From: Desulfobacterales bacterium
GTDB taxonomy: Bacteria > Desulfobacterota > Desulfobacteria > Desulfobacterales > UBA5852
DNA length: 5,171 bases
Reading direction: 5' to 3'
NCBI GenBank assembly: GCA_016735415.1
Contig: JAERRP010000394.1
Coordinates: forward strand, 1-5,171
Positions within the stretch are counted from its first letter, which is position 1. Every line of letters starts with the position of its first letter. Both the position numbers and the translations under genes were made by a program. The notes beneath the pieces are model-generated. The model did no database searches and was not told the origin of the DNA. It was given only the letters and a program-made list of their open reading frames with translations. Shown piece after piece: positions 1 to 5,152 of the stretch.

Positions 1-2
1 AT

Positions 3-167
3 TGCCTCGGTGTGTGTCCTTTCGATGTGCCCCGGTTTCTGCCGGATGGGAAAATGGCCAAGTGCGATTTCTGCCATGATCGAATCGTGTCGGGACGGCG
101 GCCATCCTGCGTTCAAGTCTGTCCCACCCACGCCTTGACGGTCGTACACCGGTCTTCGAAATCATAA
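3..167 (+). CDS. C-terminal end of a 4Fe-4S ferredoxin-type electron-transfer subunit (5' truncated by window edge)
   Basis: Only the last 54 residues are present; the gene begins upstream of the window and ends at TAA 165-167. The visible part has six cysteines in the order expected of the distal half of a DmsB/NrfC/HycB/FdhB-type iron-sulfur subunit: C1 and C5 followed by PFDVPRF, then a KCDFCHDR block (C21, C24), then PSCVQVCPTHAL (C36, C40). These would ligate parts of [4Fe-4S] clusters that pass electrons to or from a molybdopterin or hydrogenase-like partner. It ends about ten residues after the CPT motif, so there is no C-terminal membrane anchor in this polypeptide. It is a separate protein from the transhydroxylase small subunit encoded downstream, which has its own full cysteine set. 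Its partner must lie upstream. Family assignment is secure; the specific complex cannot be told. Confidence 0.82.
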   Translation, partial: CLGVCPFDVPRFLPDGKMAKCDFCHDRIVSGRRPSCVQVCPTHALTVVHRSSKS

Positions 168-248
168 TGGACAACCCCTTAAAAAGTTGACCCGGACCAA
201 TTAGATACTTGACAAATTACATGCAATATTGTACGAGCAAAAACAACA

Positions 249-289
249 AAGTTGCATTATACGAGATATGGTTCAGTTATATGCAACTT
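249..289. repeat. 9-bp perfect inverted repeat, candidate operator
   Basis: AAGTTGCAT at 249-257 is exactly mirrored by ATGCAACTT at 281-289, with a 23-bp AT-rich gap. The arm centres are 32 bp apart, about three DNA helical turns, so both arms would face the same side of the helix. The element lies 81 bp upstream of the large-subunit start codon and contains TATA-like words (258-261 and 278-282). This would suit a dimeric or looping regulator. As RNA it would be a weak hairpin with a big loop, and no T-run follows, so a terminator is unlikely. The regulator's identity is unknown. Confidence 0.45.
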
Positions 290-358
290 GCACGGACAGC
301 CATTTTCCTGCCCCATGGCCCCGATGACACATGATGCAAAGGGTACCATTCCAATACC

Positions 359-364
359 GGGAGG
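359..364 (+). promoter_or_regulatory. Ribosome binding site of the transhydroxylase large subunit
   Basis: GGGAGG ends 6 nt before the ATG at 371, a near-ideal Shine-Dalgarno sequence and spacing. It supports 371 as the start; the overlapping ATG at 375 is in another frame. Confidence 0.85.
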
Positions 365-370
365 TTAACG

Positions 371-2887
371 ATGAATGAACAAGTTTTTACCAATTGCACC
401 AACGCCGGACCCGTCAGTGTTTATGTCAAGGACGGCAAGGTGACGCGGATTCGTCCATTGGTTGCCGATGAAAAAGATTTCAAACCATGGGTGATCGAGG
501 CGGATGGAAAGAAGTACTCACCCCCCAAGAAATTTTCCGTGGCGCCCTATGTTCACGCCGAGCGCCGCCGTCTATACTCGGACGAGCGGATTAAATATCC
601 CATGAAGCGCGTGGATTTCGATCCCAACGGCGAGCGCAACCCCCGGAATCGTGGAAAATCCGCCTATGAAAGAATTTCATGGGATGAGGCCCTGGACATC
701 GTCTCCGGTGAACTCAAGCGCGTCAAGGACACCTATGGCGGTTCGGCCATCAGCGGGATGACCTCCTCGCATCACAACTGGGGGATCGTGGGTTACAAGA
801 TGGGTCCCTTTGCCCGTTTCATGAACATGCTGGAGTTCACGCCCGTGCTGGACAACCCGGACAGTTGGGAAGGCTGGCACTGGGGCGCCACCCACACCTA
901 CGGGTTCTACTGGCGGCTGGGCATGCCCGAGCAATACGATTTGCTGGAAGACGGGCTGAAAAATGCGGAAATGATCGTCTTCTGGTCCAATGATCCGGAC
1001 ACCACCCGCGGCACCTACTCCGGCCAGGAATCATCCATCTGGCGACAGTGGCTCAAGGAAAAAGGGGTGGAGACGGTCTTTATCGACCCCTTCCACAATT
1101 ATACCGCCGCCGCCATGGAGGGCAAATGGATCGCCCCGCGCATGGGGACCGACGCGGCCATGGCCATGGCCATCGCCCATGTCTGGATCACCGAGGATAC
1201 CTATGACAAAGATTACATCGCAACGCACACCATCGGATTCGATGAATTCAAGAAATACATTCTCGGTGAAATCGACGGCCAGCCCAAAACACCGGAGTGG
1301 GCCGAAGCGGAATCCACGGTCAAGGCGCGCGTCATTCGTGCCCTTGCCCGCCAGTGGGCCAAAAAACGGACGGTGCTCTCCGGCGGCTCCCGGGGCGGTG
1401 AAGGCGGTGCCTGCCGTACGGCCTTCGGCACGGAATGGGCCCGCATGATGGTGCTGCTCCAGGGCATGCAGGGCCTTGGCAAACCCGGTCGAAGCATTTG
1501 GGGAACCACCATGGGCGCGCCTTCGGACACGGATGTCTGGTTCCCCGGCTACGCCGATCTGCAGGGGCGCATCGCAACCTCGACCGTGGCGGATTACCTG
1601 CCGATCAATGCCAACCAACAGCGCCTGTGGCGCCTGACGGTTCCGGATGCCGTTCTGGAACCGCCCGTGAGCTGGTATGGCGAAGGGTTCTGCGGCCAGT
1701 CTCTGGAGCAGCAGTTCAAGCATTTTGAATACCCCCTGGAAGGACATTCGGAAATCAAACTGTTTTACCGCTACGGCGGATCCTTCATGGGCACCATGAG
1801 TGATACGACCAAGTGGGTACGGATGTACCAGAGTCCCAAACTGGAGTTTGTGGTCAACCAGGATGTGTGGTTCAACAGCGAGACCCGCATGGCCGATGTG
1901 ATCCTGCCGGTCTGCACCAACTTCGAACGCGACGACGTGGGTGAATTCGCCGCCGCCGGGGGCTATACCGTGCACGCCAGCAGCGGATGCAACCACCGCA
2001 TTATCGTGCGCCAGCAGAAATGCATGGAGCCCATGTGGGAATCCAAATCCGACTACCGGATCTTTACCCTGCTGGCCGAGCGACTGGGCCTGAAAGAGAC
2101 GTTTACCGACGGGAAAACCGAACTGGAATGGGTCAAACTCTTTTTTGAGTCCTCCGACCTGCCCAAGTATATCAGTTGGGAGGAATTCGACAAAAAAGGC
2201 TATTATATCATCAACCCCAAAGAGGGATATCAGGCCACGCCTTCGCTGCGCTGGTTCGCCGAAGGGCGCAACTGCGACACACCGGACCTGAACAACCCCA
2301 AACGCAATACCGACCAGGCCAAAGACCTGGGGACCTACAGCGGCAGGATCGAGTTCGCCTCCGAGAGTTTGAAGGCCCACTTCCCGGATGACGAGGAGCG
2401 TCCGGTTTCCCCGCGCTATATCCCCAGTTGGGAAGGGCACCACAGCGACCTGTTCAGGAAGTATTCCCTGCAACTGCTCTCACCCCACCCGCGGTTTTCC
2501 TTCCACTGCCATTACGACAAGCACACCGACTGGCTGGATGACATACCGGTGCACCGCATCAAGAAAGACGGGTACGCCTGGTGGCCGGCACGCATCAATC
2601 CGGCGGATGCCGAACCCCGCGGTATCAAAAACGGTGATTATGTGCGCCTCTACAATGACCGCGCCTCGGTGCTCTGCCTGGCGGTGGTCACAGAACGGGT
2701 CAGACCGGGCGTCATTCACAGCTATGCCTCCTCGGCCAAATACGACCCGCTGATCCCCGGCAACCCCGATTCGCCGGACAAGGGCGGATGTGTGAGCATG
2801 CTGACGCCTTCGCGCATGCTGTCCAAGAAGGCACCCGGCATGACGCCCAATTCATGTCTCATCGAAATTGAAAAATGGGAGGGTTAA
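371..2887 (+). CDS. athL: Transhydroxylase-type molybdopterin oxidoreductase, large (alpha) subunit; pyrogallol-phloroglucinol transhydroxylase family
   Basis: This 838-residue protein belongs to the DMSO reductase superfamily and resembles, nearly end to end, the 875-residue Pelobacter acidigallici pyrogallol:phloroglucinol hydroxytransferase large subunit as I recall it. That cytoplasmic enzyme moves a hydroxyl group between polyphenols without net redox change, using bis-MGD molybdenum. Seen here: no N-terminal Cys motif for an Fe-S cluster and no twin-arginine signal, both as in transhydroxylase; SSHHNWG (H134), NPDSWEGWHWG (D164, and S165 as likely Mo ligand) and PGYAD (Y394), matching Pelobacter H144, D174, S175 and Y404 at a constant offset of 10. 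The C-terminal molybdopterin-dinucleotide-binding domain spans roughly residues 695-838 (SPHPRFS at 704-710, ARGIKNGD-like at 749-756, YNDR at 761-764). Its stop is 1 bp from the small subunit start. Differences in the substrate pocket leave the exact substrate open; a catechol dehydroxylase-like or hydroxyhydroquinone transhydroxylase role is the main alternative. Confidence 0.9.
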   Translation: MNEQVFTNCTNAGPVSVYVKDGKVTRIRPLVADEKDFKPWVIEADGKKYSPPKKFSVAPYVHAERRRLYSDERIKYPMKRVDFDPNGERNPRNRGKSAYERISWDEALDIVSGELKRVKDTYGGSAISGMTSSHHNWGIVGYKMGPFARFMNMLEFTPVLDNPDSWEGWHWGATHTYGFYWRLGMPEQYDLLEDGLKNAEMIVFWSNDPDTTRGTYSGQESSIWRQWLKEKGVETVFIDPFHNYTAAAMEGKWIAPRMGTDAAMAMAIAHVWITEDTYDKDYIATHTIGFDEFKKYILGEIDGQPKTPEWAEAESTVKARVIRALARQWAKKRTVLSGGSRGGEGGACRTAFGTEWARMMVLLQGMQGLGKPGRSIWGTTMGAPSDTDVWFPGYADLQGRIATSTVADYLPINANQQRLWRLTVPDAVLEPPVSWYGEGFCGQSLEQQFKHFEYPLEGHSEIKLFYRYGGSFMGTMSDTTKWVRMYQSPKLEFVVNQDVWFNSETRMADVILPVCTNFERDDVGEFAAAGGYTVHASSGCNHRIIVRQQKCMEPMWESKSDYRIFTLLAERLGLKETFTDGKTELEWVKLFFESSDLPKYISWEEFDKKGYYIINPKEGYQATPSLRWFAEGRNCDTPDLNNPKRNTDQAKDLGTYSGRIEFASESLKAHFPDDEERPVSPRYIPSWEGHHSDLFRKYSLQLLSPHPRFSFHCHYDKHTDWLDDIPVHRIKKDGYAWWPARINPADAEPRGIKNGDYVRLYNDRASVLCLAVVTERVRPGVIHSYASSAKYDPLIPGNPDSPDKGGCVSMLTPSRMLSKKAPGMTPNSCLIEIEKWEG
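2877..2883 (+). promoter_or_regulatory. Ribosome binding site that fixes the small-subunit start
   Basis: GGGAGGG lies within the last codons of the large-subunit gene, 5 nt before ATG 2889. It favours that ATG over an in-frame TTG at 2868, which would add seven residues and has no such site in front. Confidence 0.85.
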
Positions 2888-2888
2888 A

Positions 2889-3725
2889 ATGTCTCGTTAC
2901 AGCCTGTTGATCGATGTCACCAAATGTACGGGGTGCTATAACTGCTTCCTTGCATGCCGGGACGAATATTACGGCAATGATTACCCGTCCTACTCGGCGG
3001 CCCAGCCCCTGGACGGTCAATTCTGGATGCAGATCAAAGAAATCGAACGCGGGAGCTACCCCAAACCCAAAGTCTCCTATATCCCCAGGCCCTGCATGCA
3101 CTGTGAGTCGGCGCCCTGTATGGACGCCGCCAAAGACGGGGCCGTGTATCGCCGGGATGACGGCATCGTCATGATTGACCCTGAAAAAGCCCGGGGCCAG
3201 GATGCCATTGCCAACGCCTGCCCCTATCGCGTTATTTACTGGAATGCGGAAAGGCAGGTTCCCCAGAAATGCACCCTTTGTGCGCACCGGCTCGATGAGG
3301 GCGAGAAACAGCCGCGTTGTGTAGAATCATGTCCCACCGGCGCCCTGTTGTTCGGCGACCTGGACGATCCCGACAGCGAAATCGCCCAACGGGCGGCTGA
3401 TGCCGAAACCGAAGCGCTGCACCCCGAGTTCGCGGCCCAACCCCTGGTGAAGTACATTGGTCTTCCCAAACGGTTCGTGGCCGGCGAAGTCGTCCTGCAG
3501 GACAACATGGGCGAGTGCGCTCAGGGCGTGAGCGTTTCGCTTGCGGGCGGCGGCCTCAACCTTGAAACCCAAACGGATCTGTACGGCGATTTTGAATTCG
3601 AGGGTCTGGAAAAAAACGAAGATTACCAGATCAGCATTGCGGCCGACGGTTACGCCGCCCGGCAGATCGCGTTTGCAACCCGTAAAGATATGAATCTGGG
3701 TGAAATCGTCCTGAAACCCAAATAA
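2889..3725 (+). CDS. athS: Transhydroxylase small (beta) subunit: three [4Fe-4S] clusters plus C-terminal beta-sandwich domain
   Basis: This 278-residue protein matches the Pelobacter transhydroxylase small subunit (about 274 residues) in length and architecture. It has exactly twelve cysteines suited to three [4Fe-4S] clusters: C13, C16, C19, C23 in CTGCYNCFLAC; C69, C72, C77 in CMHCESAPC; C111 in ACPY; C128, C131 in CTLC; C144, C148 in CVESCPTGAL. A thirteenth, C210, lies in the C-terminal part and is unlikely to bind a cluster. Residues about 197-278 form an Ig/transthyretin-like (carboxypeptidase regulatory type) domain, marked by a G-x-V-V-L strand, the YGDFEFEGL turn (232-240) and a C-terminal GEIVL strand. 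The same extra domain occurs in the Pelobacter subunit and sets it apart from DmsB-like proteins. No membrane segment or signal peptide is seen, so the complex should be cytoplasmic. It is translationally coupled to the large subunit. Confidence 0.9.
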   Translation: MSRYSLLIDVTKCTGCYNCFLACRDEYYGNDYPSYSAAQPLDGQFWMQIKEIERGSYPKPKVSYIPRPCMHCESAPCMDAAKDGAVYRRDDGIVMIDPEKARGQDAIANACPYRVIYWNAERQVPQKCTLCAHRLDEGEKQPRCVESCPTGALLFGDLDDPDSEIAQRAADAETEALHPEFAAQPLVKYIGLPKRFVAGEVVLQDNMGECAQGVSVSLAGGGLNLETQTDLYGDFEFEGLEKNEDYQISIAADGYAARQIAFATRKDMNLGEIVLKPK

Positions 3726-3738
3726 TCAGCGGCCGGCT

Positions 3739-3767
3739 GCCAACCGGGCCAGGCGTCCATGGTTGGC
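3739..3767 (+). other. Small stem-loop just after the small-subunit gene
   Basis: GCCAACC (3739-3745) can pair with GGTTGGC (3761-3767) around a 15-nt loop; an alternative pairing GGCCA (3747-3751) with TGGCC (3764-3768) competes with it. A C-run rather than a T-run follows, so it is not a standard Rho-independent terminator. It might stabilise the 3' end of the athLS mRNA, or it may be incidental. Confidence 0.25.
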
Positions 3768-3794
3768 CCCCTGGTACATCGTCGAAGCATAACG

Positions 3795-3849
3795 GATTGA
3801 GCGCGGGCTGAATCGAAAATACACGGTCGTATAAGAAACGATTCAGCGC
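3795..3849. promoter_or_regulatory. Three GATTSAGC half-sites around a -10-like box upstream of the cupin gene
   Basis: GCTGAATCG (3807-3815) and CGATTCAGC (3839-3847) form a perfect 9-bp inverted repeat with a 23-bp gap. A third, slightly altered copy, GATTGAGCGC at 3795-3804, matches GATTCAGCGC at 3840-3849 in 9 of 10 positions and forms an inverted pair with 3807-3814. A -10-like TATAAG lies at 3830-3835 inside the gap, with a weak -35 candidate CTGAAT at 3808-3813 (16-bp spacer) overlapping the left arm. A short inner pairing, ATAC (3819-3822) with GTAT (3829-3832), is also possible. The layout fits an operator flanking a promoter for the cupin gene; an RNA hairpin in a read-through transcript is the alternative. 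Confidence 0.4.
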
Positions 3850-3866
3850 CCGGCATTGTCAATCGC

Positions 3867-3873
3867 AAGGAGG
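3867..3873 (+). promoter_or_regulatory. Ribosome binding site of the cupin gene
   Basis: AAGGAGG sits 6 nt before ATG 3880. It rules in favour of this start over an in-frame TTG at 3856, which lies upstream of the site itself. Confidence 0.88.
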
Positions 3874-3879
3874 ATTGGG

Positions 3880-4209
3880 ATGATCAGTGTAAAAGATGCA
3901 CAGGGTACCCCGTATGATGCGGCCAAACATTCTGAAGTTTATGGCCTGCAAAAAATAACCGAGGCGCAGTCCGAACGTACAACGGTATGCTACTCCTATT
4001 TCCAGCCCAACGGCGGCGCGGAAATGTCGTCTTCGCCCAAAGAGCGCGTCTATTATGTGGTCAAGGGTTCCGTCACCGTCAGCGGTCCTGACGAAAAGCA
4101 TGTATTGAACGAAGGCGACCTGATCTATATCGCGCCGGGTGAAGAACGCGACATGGTCATCAACAACGGCAAGCCGGCCGAGGTGCTGGTTTTTATCATC
4201 ACACCCTGA
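3880..4209 (+). CDS. Small single-domain cupin protein lacking the canonical metal ligands
   Basis: The product is 109 residues, the usual size of a single-domain cupin, with no signal peptide or membrane segment. The conserved beta-barrel signature is clear: motif 1 is ERVYYVVKGSVTV (55-67) with the invariant Gly at 63, and motif 2 is GDLIYIAPGEERDMVINN (79-96). The metal-binding positions are changed: the HxH pair is S50 and S52, the motif 1 Glu position is R56 (E55 is adjacent), and the motif 2 His is R90. Only two histidines exist in the whole protein (H17, H74), neither in a motif. It is therefore unlikely to be a standard metal-dependent dioxygenase or isomerase. It could bind a phenolic or anionic ligand, act as a sensor or accessory protein, or catalyse without metal. 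It lies between transhydroxylase and reductase genes, so a role in polyphenol metabolism is inferred only from position. The fold call is firm, the function unknown. Confidence 0.85.
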   Translation: MISVKDAQGTPYDAAKHSEVYGLQKITEAQSERTTVCYSYFQPNGGAEMSSSPKERVYYVVKGSVTVSGPDEKHVLNEGDLIYIAPGEERDMVINNGKPAEVLVFIITP

Positions 4210-4249
4210 TTTTTAAATCCGGGCGCCTGTAAAACCGCATGCCGGATGA

Positions 4250-4352
4250 ACGGTTCCAGGTGGCGGGTGGCGGACATCGTCAAAATTGAAGCCCTGAGAC
4301 GTTGCACCCGGCTTCAGGGTGCCTGGCCGCCAACCCGCCCGCGGCGAACCGT
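4250..4352 (+). other. Long structured element (two-part GC-rich stem with alternative inner hairpins) in the gap before the SDR gene
   Basis: The 175-bp gap 4210-4384 has no gene but holds extensive self-complementarity. ACGGTTC (4250-4256) pairs with GAACCGT (4346-4352), 7 bp. After an internal loop, GGCGGGTGGCGG (4262-4273) pairs with 4327-4339 over 12 bp with one bulged A at 4332. Inside the remaining 53 nt, three short stems share bases and exclude one another: TGAAGCC/GGCTTCA (4287-4293 with 4310-4316), CCCTGA/TCAGGG (4292-4297 with 4314-4319) and GCACCC/GGGTGC (4304-4309 with 4317-4322). No T-run follows, so a simple terminator is unlikely. Candidates are an mRNA leader structure controlling the SDR, a processing or stability element, or a dispersed palindromic repeat. 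I do not recognise a known riboswitch class. Confidence 0.5.
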
Positions 4353-4370
4353 GCCCCGTGAACCCTTTTA

Positions 4371-4376
4371 AAGGAG
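4371..4376 (+). promoter_or_regulatory. Ribosome binding site of the SDR gene
   Basis: AAGGAG, 8 nt before ATG 4385. It selects this start over an in-frame GTG at 4319 that would add 22 residues unlike the family N-terminus and lies inside the stem structure. Confidence 0.85.
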
Positions 4377-4384
4377 CAGACAAA

Positions 4385-5152
4385 ATGAAAGACATGTTCA
4401 GACTGAACGGTAAAATCGCAATCGTCACCGGCGGGGCCGGCGGCATTGGGGAAGCTTTGGCCATGGGACTGGGAATTCAGGGCGCCACCGTGGTGGTTTC
4501 CAGCCGCAACCAGGAGGCCATCGAAAAGGTCGCCCAGGAGATTACGGAAGCATCCGGCAACGAGGCCATCGCGGTCGCTTGTGACGTCACCGATGAGACC
4601 AGCATGCAGAACCTGGTGGACACCGTGGTGAAGAAATACGGACGCTTGGACATCCTGGTCAATGCCATGGGCATGAACATCAAACGGGCTGCCCTGGACT
4701 ACCCCATGGAAGACTGGGACAAACTGTTTGAAGTCAACGTCAAGGGGACCATGATCGCGTGCAAGTTTGCCGCCCGGGCGATGAAAGCGCAAAAGGGCGG
4801 CGCCATCGTAAACCTCTCCTCCGTAAGAGGTATTCGCGGATACACCGGCGGCAACACCGGGTACTGCGCCACCAAGGGCGCGGTGGAACTGATTACCAGG
4901 GCCCTAGCCCTGGAATGGGCTCCCTATAACATTCGCGTCAATGCCCTTGGTCCGGCCCTGGTGATCACCCCGGGCACCCGGCATATTGCCGAGAATCCCG
5001 AACTGGCTAAAAAATATGCCGCGGCGATTCCCCTGGGAAGAATTGGCAAGCCCGAAGATATGGCCGGTGCGGTTCTCTTTCTGGTATCCGAGGCGGCCGG
5101 TTTCGTAACCGGCCAGACCATCTATGTCGATGGTGGCCTGACCGCAGCTTGA
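4385..5152 (+). CDS. Classical short-chain dehydrogenase/reductase, NADP(H)-type; candidate phloroglucinol reductase
   Basis: The 255-residue product has the standard length of a classical SDR. The Rossmann nucleotide motif is TGGAGGIG (15-22). The end of the second strand reads VVVSSRN, with R41 and no Asp there, which favours NADP(H) over NAD(H). The catalytic tetrad is N118 (in VNVKGT), S146 (in NLSSVRG), Y160 and K164 (in YCATK). The usual NNAG motif is NAMG here (93-96). The C-terminal PLGRIGKPEDMA and FVTGQTIYVDGG blocks are typical of the FabG/gluconate 5-dehydrogenase branch. On sequence alone the substrate cannot be named. Next to transhydroxylase genes, reduction of phloroglucinol to dihydrophloroglucinol is the most attractive role, because the known reductase is an NADPH-dependent SDR; a later hydroxy-oxo-acid dehydrogenase step or an unrelated ketoreductase are alternatives. 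The 19 bases after its stop show nothing recognisable. Confidence 0.9.
   Translation: MKDMFRLNGKIAIVTGGAGGIGEALAMGLGIQGATVVVSSRNQEAIEKVAQEITEASGNEAIAVACDVTDETSMQNLVDTVVKKYGRLDILVNAMGMNIKRAALDYPMEDWDKLFEVNVKGTMIACKFAARAMKAQKGGAIVNLSSVRGIRGYTGGNTGYCATKGAVELITRALALEWAPYNIRVNALGPALVITPGTRHIAENPELAKKYAAAIPLGRIGKPEDMAGAVLFLVSEAAGFVTGQTIYVDGGLTAA

Larger units (their letters stand above)
168..370 (+). promoter_or_regulatory. AT-rich intergenic control region upstream of the transhydroxylase operon
   Basis: This 203-bp gap holds no convincing gene. Its first two thirds are much richer in A+T than the flanking coding sequence, as expected of a promoter. A perfect -35-like TTGACA lies at 209-214; the hexamer 17 bp downstream (TACGAG, 232-237) is a poor -10, so the promoter call is weak. 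The hexamer ATGCAA or its complement occurs four times (221-226, 252-257 inverted, 281-286, 334-339), and two near-identical words TTGTACGAG (229-237) and TTATACGAG (257-265) are repeated directly. No stem with a T-run that would terminate the upstream gene is visible. I infer that the operon starting at 371 has its own regulated promoter here. Confidence 0.5.

Noticed and set aside
269..284. Possible sigma-54 promoter (TGG...TGC)
   Set aside because: The GG (270-271) and GC (283-284) dinucleotides are 11 rather than 10 bases apart, and the rest of the consensus is poor.
371..460. Twin-arginine signal or N-terminal Fe-S motif on the large subunit
   Set aside because: No RR motif with hydrophobic stretch and only one Cys (C9) near the N-terminus; this matches cytoplasmic transhydroxylases rather than exported DMSO reductase-family enzymes.
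1031..2473. 480-codon open frame on the minus strand
   Set aside because: It lies entirely opposite the transhydroxylase large-subunit gene. The + strand frame has unmistakable family motifs throughout, and the minus-strand translation shows no recognisable domain; such frames are common opposite GC-rich genes.
2868..2888. Earlier TTG start for the small subunit
   Set aside because: It would add seven residues overlapping the large-subunit end and has no ribosome binding site, whereas ATG 2889 has an excellent one.
3739..3767. Rho-independent terminator after the small subunit
   Set aside because: A 7-bp stem with a large loop is followed by a C-run, not a T-run, so I list it only as a weak stem-loop.
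3856..3879. Earlier TTG start for the cupin
   Set aside because: The AAGGAGG site lies downstream of this TTG and is correctly spaced for ATG 3880.
4319..4384. Earlier GTG start for the SDR
   Set aside because: The extra 22 residues do not resemble SDR N-termini, fall in the stem structure, and ATG 4385 has its own ribosome binding site.
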